Shown here: one piece after another, positions 8,453 through 16,812 of the stretch
Layout: each line of letters begins with the position of its first letter
How positions within the stretch are numbered: position 1 is the first letter of the stretch
Origin: Martelella sp. HB161492
GTDB lineage: Bacteria; Pseudomonadota; Alphaproteobacteria; Rhizobiales; Rhizobiaceae
Assembly: GCF_013184775.1 (NCBI RefSeq)
Contig: NZ_JAATVV010000002.1
Span: forward strand, 524,301 to 588,300
Reading direction: 5' to 3'
DNA: 64,000 nucleotides
Notes under the pieces: generated by a model
What the model was told of the DNA's origin: nothing
What the model saw: only the letters and a program-made list of their open reading frames with translations
The model's database searches: none
Position numbers and translations under genes: made by a program

Positions 8453-9706
8453 TCAGGCAGCAGCAAACTTGATCAGCTTGATCGCGTCGAAATTCTGCAC
8501 CCCGCCGCCGACACGCTTGGTGGTGTAGAACAGCACATAGGGCTTGGCCGAATAGGGATCGCGCAGAACCCGCACGCCGGTACGGTCGACAACGAGATAG
8601 CCAGCGGCAAAGTCGCCAAAGGCAATCGAAAAGGCATCGGTGGCGATGTCGGGCATGTCTTCGGCTTCCGTCACCGGAAAACCGAGCAGCGAGGCAGCAC
8701 CGCCTGCCGAGGCTGGCGGTTGCCACAGATAGTTGCCATCTGCGTCCTTCAGCTTGCGCACCGCACCTTGGGTCTTGCGGTTCATCACGAAATTCGCATT
8801 CTGGCGATGGCCTGCCTTCAGCGAATAGATCGCCTCGATCAGCACATCAGAGGCTCCCACGGCGGCAAAGTCGCCGTCGACGCCCGTTGCGTGATAGCCG
8901 ATCTTGCCCCAGTCATAGGCACTGTCGGCGACGGTTGTGTAACTCAGAAAGCCTTTCGGCTTGTCCGTGCCGTTGCCGGAAACAAAGGCCGCGCCTTCCT
9001 GCTCGGCAAAGGCCATATCCACCTCGCCGGCGATCCAGCTTTCGATGTCAAAGGCGGCATCGTCCAAGAGCGATGCGCTGGCCGCCGGCATGGCGTAAAG
9101 CTCCATCGTCGGGAACGAGAGTTCGGAAATCTCCGGCGTTGCGGTCTGCGGGCGTGCTGCCGTTTCGGAAACCCAGCCGGCCGTAAATCCGCTGGCAACG
9201 AAGGGGCGCTTCAGAACCGCGCCGGAGACCTGGCGTACCGTTGCCAGCGACCGGATCGGCGAGATGGTCGTCAGGCGACGACCGATCTCACTGTCCGTTT
9301 CTTCCGGCACCAGATAGCCGCCATCGCCATCGGTGGTCGAAGAAAGCGCCTTGGCTTCCAGCCCGCGCAGGCCGGCATCATCGCCACGGCGGATATATTT
9401 CTCAAAGGCCGCCTTGTGCTCACCGGCAAAGGCTCCGGCCCGGCCCAGTGTCGGGCGCGCCTTCTTCAGCGCCATTTCATCGATCATCTTGCTCTGGCGA
9501 TCCATGGCGCTGTTGATGCGATCCAGCTTTTCGCGGGTGATCACATCTTCGGAACATTTGCTCTCCAGTTCGAGGAGGCGACGGTCGTTGGTTTCGCGGA
9601 AAGCCTCGAAGCTGGTCATGAAATCTTCGAAAGCCCGTTCGATGGTCTCCGGCATGCCCTTGATTTCAGGCGCCGCTGTCAGATCATGTTTTGTCACGAA
9701 ATTCAT
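8453..9706 (-). CDS. HK97-fold major capsid protein (GTA gp5-like)
   Basis: A 417-residue HK97 family capsid protein. The N-terminal 120 residues form a helical, charged delta region, expected to be removed by the prohead protease. The core starts near LSSTTDGDGGYLVPEE and contains GNGTDKPKGFL and GGAASLLGFPVTEAEDMP, standard for the family. It lies 18 bp downstream of the protease gene and is followed by a strong terminator-like hairpin. Confidence 0.95.
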   Translation of the reverse strand: MNFVTKHDLTAAPEIKGMPETIERAFEDFMTSFEAFRETNDRRLLELESKCSEDVITREKLDRINSAMDRQSKMIDEMALKKARPTLGRAGAFAGEHKAAFEKYIRRGDDAGLRGLEAKALSSTTDGDGGYLVPEETDSEIGRRLTTISPIRSLATVRQVSGAVLKRPFVASGFTAGWVSETAARPQTATPEISELSFPTMELYAMPAASASLLDDAAFDIESWIAGEVDMAFAEQEGAAFVSGNGTDKPKGFLSYTTVADSAYDWGKIGYHATGVDGDFAAVGASDVLIEAIYSLKAGHRQNANFVMNRKTQGAVRKLKDADGNYLWQPPASAGGAASLLGFPVTEAEDMPDIATDAFSIAFGDFAAGYLVVDRTGVRVLRDPYSAKPYVLFYTTKRVGGGVQNFDAIKLIKFAAA

Positions 9707-9724
9707 CCTTGATCGGTTTGAGTT

Positions 9725-10423
9725 TCAGGGCCTTGGGCGCATCATCTGCCGTGCTTCGTCGAGAAGCGCGATGAGGTCACGCTCGCGCGCCCCAGTTTCA
9801 CCGTCGGCAGCATCCCGCCTGCCGGTCAGCGCGTCATAGCCACCGGCCAGAAACCGGCGGGCGGCTTTACGGCTCAGGCCGGCATCCCGCGTCAGCCATC
9901 GCTCGAAATTCCTGATTGTCGGAAACACCTCTTCGGCATGTTTCACACTGTCGACCCGCGCTGAGAGCAGCATGGGAAACGTCACGATCGAGATTTCCCA
10001 GAGATCCGCCTCCAGAATGCGGCGCACGCCCGATTTGGCGTCGGTCTTTGCTCTCACGGTCTGAAACCCGATCGAAAGCCCGTCGAGGCCGCCTGATTTC
10101 ATCAGCGCATGGATTTCCCTGGCGCGTGACACATCCGCGGAAAGCTGTCCCTCGACATAGAGGCCGCGGCCATCTTCACGCAGTTTCGTCCAGGTGCCGA
10201 TCGGCTCTGATGGATCATGCTGAAACAGCATGCGCACGCCCTCGGCACCGCGCTTTTCCAGCGATCGGCGAAAGGCGCCACGCTCTATGGCGTCCTTGCC
10301 GAGATCGACCTCGCCGAAGATGCTGGCATAACCGGAAAACCGGCCGTCACCGGCAAGGTCGGTCAGCGACAGATCGGCGTATTTCAACGTTGCGGCGGAA
10401 AGAACCGCGTCACCACTTTTCAT
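9725..10423 (-). CDS. HK97-family prohead protease (GTA gp4-like)
   Basis: A 232-residue prohead maturation protease. Family features are GYASIFGEVDLGKDAIERGAF, the catalytic His in MLFQHDPSEPIG, and the Ser region GGLDGLSIGF. It cleaves the capsid delta domain inside the procapsid. ATG 10423 is preceded by ACAGGAG at good spacing; an upstream in-frame TTG at 10438 is less likely. The C-terminal part (after FERWLTRDAG) is helical and basic. Confidence 0.93.
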   Translation of the reverse strand: MKSGDAVLSAATLKYADLSLTDLAGDGRFSGYASIFGEVDLGKDAIERGAFRRSLEKRGAEGVRMLFQHDPSEPIGTWTKLREDGRGLYVEGQLSADVSRAREIHALMKSGGLDGLSIGFQTVRAKTDAKSGVRRILEADLWEISIVTFPMLLSARVDSVKHAEEVFPTIRNFERWLTRDAGLSRKAARRFLAGGYDALTGRRDAADGETGARERDLIALLDEARQMMRPRP

Positions 10424-10482
10424 GATCGCTCCTGTCAATGAAAACGGGCTTCAGAAAGATCCGGCTTCGCATGCAGGCCGGT

Positions 10483-11640
10483 TCAGTATCCAACGGCGGC
10501 GCGCTTTTCGTCTTCACTCAGGAAGTCAGCAGCGCCGATTCGGGCCCATAGCGCATCGCGCTCGCCGGAGAGGCCGCTGACCTGATCGAGATCGGCCTCC
10601 AGTGTGAGATCCGTCCCATAAAACGGGCCAAGCCATGACATCAGATGCGCAACGGTTCTGGCGATCAGCGGAATGACCGTCAGCCGGTAAAATGCGCGAT
10701 TGGCTTCCTGATAATTCGAATAGGTGTTGTCGCCGGGGATACCGAGCATCATCGGCGGAACGCCAACGGCAAGCGCGATATCGCGGGCTGCGCCGTTTCT
10801 GGCTTCCGTGAAATCCATGTCGCGCGGGGTCAGTCCCATCGCCTTCCAGTCAAGCCCGCCTTCCAGCAGCAGTGGCCGGCCCGCCCGCGCTGGCCCGGAA
10901 TAGCCTTCCTCCAGCTCCTGCTTCAGCCGCTCATACTGCTCCTCCGTCAGATTGCCGCCCTCCTTCGGCTGGTAGACAAGCGCTCCGGAGGGACGGGCCG
11001 AATTGTCAAGCAGCGCCTTGTTCCACACGGCAGAGGCATTGTGCAGGTCGAGCGCCATCTGCGCAGCGGCGAGCGGCGAAAAGCCGAGATGATCATCAAG
11101 CGGATGAAACAGCCGCATATGCAGGAGCGTCGGCTCCCCGCTCTCCGCAGGATAGCGCGACATGCGGGCTCCGACCCGGTATTCATAAGCCTCCGGCCAA
11201 CCGTCAGCGCCCTCGATCACCCGCATCCTGTCGGGCCGCAAAAGATGCAGTTCCCGCACGTCCTCACCCAGGATAACCGGCTCGATGAAGGCATTGCCGG
11301 ACAGCAGCAGATGGCCGTAAAGTGCCTCGAAGAAATCGATGCCGCTGGCCCGCCCATTGGGTTTGTGCAGCAGTGTCAGCAAGGGATGAGCGCTCAGTTC
11401 ATCCTTGCCCTGGTAAAGCAGCAGCGGCACGCTTGCCGCCGTCTCGCAGATCAGCCGGATCGCGCGATGGGCAACCGGGTTCTTCATAAACCCCTCGCGC
11501 GAAAGCGCCCCGAATGAGCGGCCGGACCAGCGCGCTTCTCCCTGAATGGTCAGCGCGGAAAAGGCTGTTGCCGTCTTCTTTTCGGCAGCACCAAGTGCGA
11601 CCGCCGGGCGGCGCCACGGCAGCTGGAAGGACATTTTCAT
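10483..11640 (-). CDS. phage portal protein, HK97 family (GTA gp3-like)
   Basis: A 385-residue portal protein forming the dodecameric DNA gate at the capsid vertex. Typical segments are NPVAHRAIRLICETAASVPL, LLSGNAFIEPV, LLRPDRMRV and PPMMLGIPGDNTYSNYQEAN. Family proteins in GTAs are about 390 residues, so it is full length. A terminator-like hairpin lies 35 bp upstream of its start, so its transcription must either read through or start locally. Confidence 0.95.
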   Translation of the reverse strand: MKMSFQLPWRRPAVALGAAEKKTATAFSALTIQGEARWSGRSFGALSREGFMKNPVAHRAIRLICETAASVPLLLYQGKDELSAHPLLTLLHKPNGRASGIDFFEALYGHLLLSGNAFIEPVILGEDVRELHLLRPDRMRVIEGADGWPEAYEYRVGARMSRYPAESGEPTLLHMRLFHPLDDHLGFSPLAAAQMALDLHNASAVWNKALLDNSARPSGALVYQPKEGGNLTEEQYERLKQELEEGYSGPARAGRPLLLEGGLDWKAMGLTPRDMDFTEARNGAARDIALAVGVPPMMLGIPGDNTYSNYQEANRAFYRLTVIPLIARTVAHLMSWLGPFYGTDLTLEADLDQVSGLSGERDALWARIGAADFLSEDEKRAAVGY

Positions 11641-11669
11641 GCCTCACCTCGTCTTATGTTTTGAGAATC

Positions 11670-11693
11670 AAAAAAGCCCCGGAAACCGGGGCT
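11670..11693 (-). terminator. Rho-independent terminator after the Dabb gene, before portal
   Basis: On the minus strand an 8-bp GC stem AGCCCCGG/CCGGGGCT with a 3-nt loop is followed by TTTTTTGATT. It lies 35 bp after the Dabb stop codon and 30 bp before the portal start. It is a textbook intrinsic terminator inside the GTA cluster. Confidence 0.8.
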
Positions 11694-11727
11694 CGACATT
11701 CATTTCCACCTGTTGAGAAACGGCGCT

Positions 11728-12045
11728 TCAGTCCTTGTAGAGCGATGATTTGACGGCTGTCTCGCTGTTGAAATCAGCGGCGATCCGCATTTCGCGCATC
11801 GGCTTCACGATCGAGGTTGACTTGTCATAGAGCGGGTGGGCGCGGTAGGCATCAAGAGCCGCTTCATCATCAAATTCAGCATAGACGACAAAATCCACCT
11901 CATTGCCATAAAGGTCACTGCGCTGGTTTCGGCCGATCTCCACCAGACGGGCATGCGGGTTCTGGGTGAGGATGGAAAGCCCAGCCTCAACCTTGTCGGC
12001 GTCGCCGCCCTCAGGAACCGAGAAAAATACGATATGCCGAATCAT
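11728..12045 (-). CDS. Dabb (stress-responsive A/B barrel) family protein within the GTA cluster
   Basis: A 105-residue Dabb-domain protein: MIRHIVFFSVPEG at the N-terminus and FDDEAALDAYRAHPLYDK in the middle, both hallmarks of this dimeric alpha+beta barrel family. Members include stress-induced and polyketide-cyclising proteins; the activity here is unknown. It has a GAGGTCAG ribosome site, a 171-bp gap upstream and its own terminator downstream, so it is probably a separate transcription unit. RcGTA has no such gene between terminase and portal. Confidence 0.9.
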   Translation of the reverse strand: MIRHIVFFSVPEGGDADKVEAGLSILTQNPHARLVEIGRNQRSDLYGNEVDFVVYAEFDDEAALDAYRAHPLYDKSTSIVKPMREMRIAADFNSETAVKSSLYKD

Positions 12046-12216
12046 GCCTGACCTCTTGGCTGCGACAGGAGCCTTTCGTTTCGGCTATCACGGCTCACCA
12101 GCCCCCGCAACCACTCCGCCCGATAGCGCCGCGATATGGCGTATCAGGCGACATCAGAACGCTATCCGCTTTTTCTCAGCGGTTCTGGCTCATCAGCCCG
12201 AACAGGGACAACATCG

Positions 12217-13551
12217 TCAGATCCGCCGTATGCGCGGCATCCCGTCACCTTCGAGCAGCAATGCAGTCAGCGCCCAGACCAGCGCGTCGAGCCGGTCCGG
12301 CGAGCGTCCGGCGGAAAGACCACCCGGCCCGAAATCGCACATCTGGTCGATCAGCGCCGAAAAATGCCCGCCATGGCGCACCCGCCCCTGTTCATAGAGC
12401 GCGGCCACAGGTTCGGCGCGCAGGAATTTGCCGCGCATGGCCCGGACTGTCGTCACCGGCAAGCGTTCGTCAACGCTCTTCAGCATCGCCGTCACCATGT
12501 CGCCGCCCTGGTTGATTTCCGCGACCACCCGGTCGGCATCGAATTCCCGGAACGTCCGGACCACCATATTGGCCCAGACGGATGGCGCTCCGCCCTCGAC
12601 CGAACGATCCGCCAGCACCAGCGCGCCGCCATTTTCCATCAGACCTGCCACCACGATGCCACAGACGGACTTTTTGCCCGACCCCGAAGGCGGATCGACC
12701 GCCACGACGATCCGACCTTCCGCCCGCGCATCGCGGTCAACAAGCTCTTCCAGATCCGCGCGCCGCCACAGGCCGTCCTCGCGATCCTCGATCAGCTCGC
12801 CATCCAGTTCCTGGCGTCCGAGCCGGGTACCGCCATATCGTGCCGACAGTGCACGGATAAAGCCCGGCGCCAGATTGGCATGGTTGTCGCGGGTCGAGAT
12901 CCGCGTGAATGTCGTGGTTTCATCCGCCATCAGCTGCTTGACCAGCGGCACCGCACGCGGCGTCGTCGTTACCATCTGGCGCGGATTATCCCCCAGCCTC
13001 AGACCAAATTGCAGCATGTCCCAGCACTCGCGGGCATAGCGCCATTTTGCCAGCTCATCGCACCACGCGAAGTGAAACTGCGGCCCGCGCAATGCCTCGG
13101 GATCTTCCGATGAAAACAGATAGGCAACCGAACCATTGGGCCAGACCAGGCGCCGCCGGCTGATTTCAAATTCCGGGCGCATCCGTCTTGCAATCCGGCA
13201 GATCCCGGAGACGCCGTCAATCATCACTTCTCGCGCATCACCCAGGGTTTCGGCGATGAGCGCAATCCTGAGATCCGAGCGTCGGCCTACAGCCAGCGCC
13301 GTTGCATGGATCCATTCGGCCCCGGCACGGGTCTTGCCCGAGCCGCGCCCGCCCATCAGCAGCCATGTCCGCCAGTCGCCCGATGGCGGCAATTGCTCGG
13401 CGCGGCCAAGAAAGGCCCAGTCGCGCGACAGCTCCGTTGCGAAGGCAAAACCATCAGCCGGCCTGCTGTTCTCGCTGCCATTCGGCAATGCGACGTCCTG
13501 CCAGTTCCTCGGCACGCTGTTCAATGAGCTCGAGGAACTTTGCTTTGGCAT
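12217..13551 (-). CDS. terminase large subunit (GTA gp2-like)
   Basis: A 444-residue terminase ATPase-nuclease. Walker A GGRGSGKT is at residues 67-74, Walker B CDE at about 164-166, and the RNase-H-like nuclease starts with AVDPPSGSG (Asp 286). It packages DNA into the head; GTA terminases package headfuls of host DNA. The start overlaps the gp1 gene by 98 nt, but an AGGA 8 nt upstream supports ATG 13551. It is intact, with all key motifs present. Confidence 0.95.
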   Translation of the reverse strand: MPKQSSSSSLNSVPRNWQDVALPNGSENSRPADGFAFATELSRDWAFLGRAEQLPPSGDWRTWLLMGGRGSGKTRAGAEWIHATALAVGRRSDLRIALIAETLGDAREVMIDGVSGICRIARRMRPEFEISRRRLVWPNGSVAYLFSSEDPEALRGPQFHFAWCDELAKWRYARECWDMLQFGLRLGDNPRQMVTTTPRAVPLVKQLMADETTTFTRISTRDNHANLAPGFIRALSARYGGTRLGRQELDGELIEDREDGLWRRADLEELVDRDARAEGRIVVAVDPPSGSGKKSVCGIVVAGLMENGGALVLADRSVEGGAPSVWANMVVRTFREFDADRVVAEINQGGDMVTAMLKSVDERLPVTTVRAMRGKFLRAEPVAALYEQGRVRHGGHFSALIDQMCDFGPGGLSAGRSPDRLDALVWALTALLLEGDGMPRIRRI

Positions 13552-13960
13552 GTTCGTAATCCTGCTTGTCGTTGATCCGCTCGTCCTCTGCCTGGCGTTC
13601 GCTCGCCAGTCGCCGCTGCATTTCGTCCGCCTTTTCCAGCGTGCGGATGATCAGCGCGATGGCATCGGTCGCGGATTTGACATCGCCGCGTGCCTCGCGC
13701 ACCGCCTCACCGCCAGCCCCGGTCTCCTTCTGCGCTGCGCGGCGCAGCGAGCGGAAGAAACCGAACTGCGCCCGCATCTCCGCCGTCAGATCGTTGAGCA
13801 GCAGTCGCAGCTCTTCCTGAGGATCACGGCGGCGCGCCTTCGGTTCAATCATGTAAAACCCGGGTGCGTCGGCATGGGTGACCGTCTTGCCGCCGTCATA
13901 GCGCGGTGCACGCGGCCACAAGCCGTAAAGCGACGGCTCGAATGACGGGTCATCGGACAT
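13454..13960 (-). CDS. GTA gp1-like protein, putative small terminase
   Basis: A 168-residue, helix-rich, charged protein with a likely coiled coil over the second half (from about ATDAIALIIRTLEKADEM to the end). By position, directly before the large terminase, it is the gp1 equivalent, which in RcGTA acts as a small terminase. I chose ATG 13960 because GGAGG lies 5 nt upstream; longer in-frame starts (13972 and 14152) would include a terminator-like hairpin. Function is inferred from position, not motif. Confidence 0.7.
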   Translation of the reverse strand: MSDDPSFEPSLYGLWPRAPRYDGGKTVTHADAPGFYMIEPKARRRDPQEELRLLLNDLTAEMRAQFGFFRSLRRAAQKETGAGGEAVREARGDVKSATDAIALIIRTLEKADEMQRRLASERQAEDERINDKQDYEHAKAKFLELIEQRAEELAGRRIAEWQREQQAG

Positions 13961-14004
13961 TTCCACCTCCATTGGCAATTGGCTCGCCGTTGAAATCTCG
14001 GCAA

Positions 14005-14031
14005 CAAAAAACCGGCCTCGTCGGGCCGGTT
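14005..14031 (-). terminator. attenuator-like hairpin upstream of the GTA cluster
   Basis: On the minus strand an 8-bp stem AACCGGCC/GGCCGGTT with a 6-nt loop is followed by TTTTTGTT. It lies 45 bp before the gp1 start and no clear gene precedes it on this strand, so it would sit in the leader of the GTA transcript. Confidence 0.65.
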
Positions 14032-14201
14032 TCCGAAATTCATCACGATGTCGGTCATTTCCGCTTCGGTCATCGCCGCGAAGCAAGACAGGGCCAAACT
14101 CTTTGCCGTCCGCCTCAGCCGCTAATCTCCGACCATAGACAAACAGTAGCAAAGCACCGTTACGCCGTCAAGGACTATTTTCCTATTTTTGGATTTTTTT
14201 C

Positions 14202-14546
14202 TTATTCGGCCGAAAACTGGTCAAATGCATCCATGGCCTTGGCGGCATACATCAGCGACGGGCCACCGCCCATATAGATAGCCGTTCCAAGCACCTCCTC
14301 GAATTCAGCCTTGGTGCAGCCCATCTTCACGAGTGTGCGGGTGTGAAACGCGATGCAGGGATCGCAGCGCATGGCGATGGCAATGCCGAGCGCCACATAT
14401 TCCTTGGTTTTCGAATCCAGTGCACCGGGCTTGTCGGCGCCCTTAGCCATGGCATAAAAGCCGGCCATGGTGTCGGGGATGTCCTTCTTCAGAACTGCGG
14501 TCTGCTTTGAGATGTCTGCGGCGATCTGCTTATAGTCGGTTGCCAT
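14202..14546 (-). CDS. carboxymuconolactone decarboxylase/AhpD-like family protein
   Basis: A 114-residue AhpD-like protein. The redox motif RCDPCIAFH is at residues 60-68 (Cys 61, Cys 64, His 68), with an upstream conserved Glu (about 49). The family includes alkylhydroperoxidase partners and decarboxylases; the intact CxxC favours a thiol-based peroxide role. It is a single gene, divergent in sense from nothing nearby, ending 242 bp before gp1. A possible FNR/FixK-type box lies about 65 bp upstream of the start. Confidence 0.88.
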   Translation of the reverse strand: MATDYKQIAADISKQTAVLKKDIPDTMAGFYAMAKGADKPGALDSKTKEYVALGIAIAMRCDPCIAFHTRTLVKMGCTKAEFEEVLGTAIYMGGGPSLMYAAKAMDAFDQFSAE

Positions 14547-14609
14547 GGTAAACCTCGAACATTCATATCTACGATGATACTAACATAATGCCGATCTCAG
14601 CGCAGATCC

Positions 14610-14623
14610 TTGCGCTAAATCAA
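14610..14623 (-). promoter_or_regulatory. possible FNR/FixK-type box upstream of the AhpD-like gene
   Basis: The 14-mer reads TTGCG-CTAA-ATCAA on the plus strand, 8 of 10 matches to the dyad TTGAT-N4-ATCAA bound by Fnr/FixK regulators. It lies 64-77 bp upstream of the gene start. The match is imperfect, so this is a suggestion only. Confidence 0.4.
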
Positions 14624-14647
14624 GCAGGTGCTTCATCCTGTGGTCAA

Positions 14648-15118
14648 TCAGCGATCGGTCTCACCCACATGCATCGGCCAGTCGACGACATAGTTCTCGA
14701 ATTCCTCCGCCGGCACATCCTTCTCGCTCACGGTACGGCCGCGTGCTGAAATGCCGGCCTGATGCACGGTCTCGCGGTCACCGGAAACAAGATAGTGCCA
14801 CCAGTAGAGGTCATGCCCCTCTTCGACAAGACGGTAAGCACAGGTCGGCGGTAACCAGCTGATTTCCCGTAGTGCCTCCATATCAAGCTGAATGCATTCC
14901 GGCACCGTCGCCTGGCGATTCTCATAGTCGGAGCAACGACAGCTTTCGCCATCGAGAAGAATGCAGCGCACCGAAGTATAGGCGACTGCGCCCGTATCCC
15001 AGTCCTCGAGCTTGTTGAGACAGCACAGCCCACAGCCATCGCAGAGTGATTCCCACTCGGCGTTGCTCATCTCTTCAAGGCGCTTTTGCCGCCAGAATGG
15101 CAGATCCGTCTTTGTCAT
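14648..15118 (-). CDS. YcgN/UPF0260-family cysteine cluster protein
   Basis: About 156 residues, matching the YcgN (UPF0260) family: [20 protein letters not shown] at the N-terminus, then the Cys cluster [11 protein letters not shown], and later CRCSDYENR and WLPPTCAYR. Family members are assumed to bind metal, but their role is unknown. The start is uncertain among ATG 15121, ATG 15118 and a GTG at 15127; I chose the one giving MTKTDLPFW. It is followed at 100 bp by the AhpD-like gene. Confidence 0.88.
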   Translation of the reverse strand: MTKTDLPFWRQKRLEEMSNAEWESLCDGCGLCCLNKLEDWDTGAVAYTSVRCILLDGESCRCSDYENRQATVPECIQLDMEALREISWLPPTCAYRLVEEGHDLYWWHYLVSGDRETVHQAGISARGRTVSEKDVPAEEFENYVVDWPMHVGETDR

Positions 15119-15384
15119 CATCCTCACCCGAACGCATCACCGGAGCGGCCTTATCGCGCCGGTTCCGGCTTCGATCAAGTCCGAAGCAGAATATGCCGGT
15201 CAAACCTTCGATCTTGCGCATGCCGTGAATGTGCGCCTCGACTGAACTTTTGTGACTTTGGTCTTATCACTATCGCTCAATTGCGACATTTTGGCCAATT
15301 GCTAGCATTGCCCAACGCTTTTGAGGAGAAGCGTCGCGCGCCTTTGGAGGAAGGCGCATCTTTTGACGACTTGGGAGGAGTCTG
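15119..15384 (+). promoter_or_regulatory. promoter region of the ABC transporter operon
   Basis: This 266-bp divergent intergenic region lies between the YcgN gene and the substrate-binding protein gene. It contains a strong ribosome site, GGGAGGAG, just before ATG 15385. I see no other clear operator and no small gene. Confidence 0.4.
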
Positions 15385-16731
15385 ATGTCAAAACTGATCA
15401 TGAATCGGCGTGGCCTGCTGAGGGCCGGCGCGGCGGCAGGTGTTGCCCTGACGGCACCCATGCACTTCATTCGCGGCGCCTATGCCGACGATATGTCCTG
15501 CAACATGCCGACGGGCGACACCGTCACACTCGGCTTCAACGTGCCGCAGACCGGCCCCTATGCCGATGAGGGGCTCGATGAACTGAAGGCGCTTCAGCTC
15601 GCCGTCAAGCATCTGAATGGTGAGGGTGACGGCGGCATGCTCAACACCTTCACGTCGAAAGTACTGAAAGGGAACGGCATTCTCGGCAAGAAAGTCGCTT
15701 TCGTTACCGGTGACACCCAGACCAAATCCGATGCCGCCCGCGATGGCGCCAAGCGCATGATCGAAAAGGACGGCGCGGTGATGATCACCGGCGGCTCCTC
15801 TTCCGGTGTGGCCGTTGCCGTGCAGAGCCTCTGCCAGGATATGGGCGTCATCTTCATGGCCGGCCTGACCCATTCCAATGACACCACCGGCAAGGACAAG
15901 CGTCGCTATGGCTTCCGCCATTTCTTCAACGCCTATCAGTCGGGCATCGCCCTTGCCCCGGTTCTGGCCGAAGCCTATGGCACGGATCGCCGCGCCTATC
16001 ACCTGACCGCCGATTACACCTGGGGTTGGACCCAGGAAGAATCGATCAAGAACGCGACCGAGGCGCTTGGCTGGCAAACCGTCGAGACCGTTCGCACACC
16101 CGTTGGTGCCGGCGACTTCTCGCAATATATCGCTCCGGTTCTCAATTCCGGGGCCGATGTGCTGATCCTGAACCATTACGGCGGCGATATGGTCAATTCG
16201 CTGACGCAGGCCGTGCAGTTCGGCCTGAAGGACAAGCAGGTCAACGGCAAGCAGTTCGAGATCGTCGTGCCGCTGTTCTCCGACCTGATGGCGAAGGGCG
16301 CAGGCAAGGCGGCCGTCGGCATCCTCGGCTCGGCGAACTGGCTCTGGTCGCTGGATAATGAGGGCTCCAAGGCCTTCGTCCAGTCCTTTGGCACCGAATA
16401 TGGTTTCCCGCCATCGCAGGCTGCACAGACCTGCTACGTCCAGACCCTGCTCTATGCTGACGCCGTTGAACGGGCCGGCACATTCTACGCACCCGCAGTC
16501 ATCAAGGCGCTGGAGGGCTTCGAATTCGACGGCATGGGCAATGGCAAGACGCTGTACCGCGCCGCTGACCATCAGTGCATGAAGGATGTTCTGGTCGTTC
16601 AAGGTAACGACGCGCCGGCCAATGAGTATGACCTGCTCAAGGTGGTCAAGGTCGTTCCGCGCGCTGAGGTCGAATATGACCCGGCGATCTTCGGCGGCGA
16701 GCTCGGTCCCGATACGCCGAAACCCTGCTGA
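15385..16731 (+). CDS. HAAT-family ABC transporter substrate-binding protein (branched-chain amino acid/amide type)
   Basis: A 448-residue periplasmic binding protein of the Peripla_BP_5/LivK type. A twin-arginine-like signal (NRRGLLRAGAAAG...) spans about residues 8-32, with cleavage probably near GAYADD. The mature part starts with VTLGFNVPQTGPYADEG, typical of the HAAT family, and carries DTQTKSDAARDGA and GGSSSGVAVAV. The ligand cannot be read from sequence: leucine-type amino acids, amides or urea-like compounds are all possible. It is first in a five-gene operon and is followed by an RNA hairpin that may keep its mRNA more abundant. Confidence 0.9.
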   Translation: MSKLIMNRRGLLRAGAAAGVALTAPMHFIRGAYADDMSCNMPTGDTVTLGFNVPQTGPYADEGLDELKALQLAVKHLNGEGDGGMLNTFTSKVLKGNGILGKKVAFVTGDTQTKSDAARDGAKRMIEKDGAVMITGGSSSGVAVAVQSLCQDMGVIFMAGLTHSNDTTGKDKRRYGFRHFFNAYQSGIALAPVLAEAYGTDRRAYHLTADYTWGWTQEESIKNATEALGWQTVETVRTPVGAGDFSQYIAPVLNSGADVLILNHYGGDMVNSLTQAVQFGLKDKQVNGKQFEIVVPLFSDLMAKGAGKAAVGILGSANWLWSLDNEGSKAFVQSFGTEYGFPPSQAAQTCYVQTLLYADAVERAGTFYAPAVIKALEGFEFDGMGNGKTLYRAADHQCMKDVLVVQGNDAPANEYDLLKVVKVVPRAEVEYDPAIFGGELGPDTPKPC

Positions 16732-16750
16732 TAACAGCGATACCTGGCAC

Positions 16751-16786
16751 GGGCCGGTCGCCATTCCGGCGCCCGGCCCTTTCTTA
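16751..16786 (+). terminator. intra-operon hairpin after the binding-protein gene
   Basis: A 7-bp GC stem (GGGCCGG/CCGGCCC, 16751-16757 and 16773-16779) is followed by TTTTCTTATT. It lies between the binding-protein and permease genes, the usual place for a partial terminator or 3' mRNA stabiliser. Confidence 0.55.
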
Positions 16787-16812
16787 TTCAAGGCGAAGCG
16801 GATGGCAGGTCC

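Noticed and set aside
13849-14097. An 82-codon frame running from the GTA leader into gp1
   Set aside because: It overlaps the gp1 start in another frame and reads through the hairpin; it is kept only as a possible short leader ORF, not as a gene.
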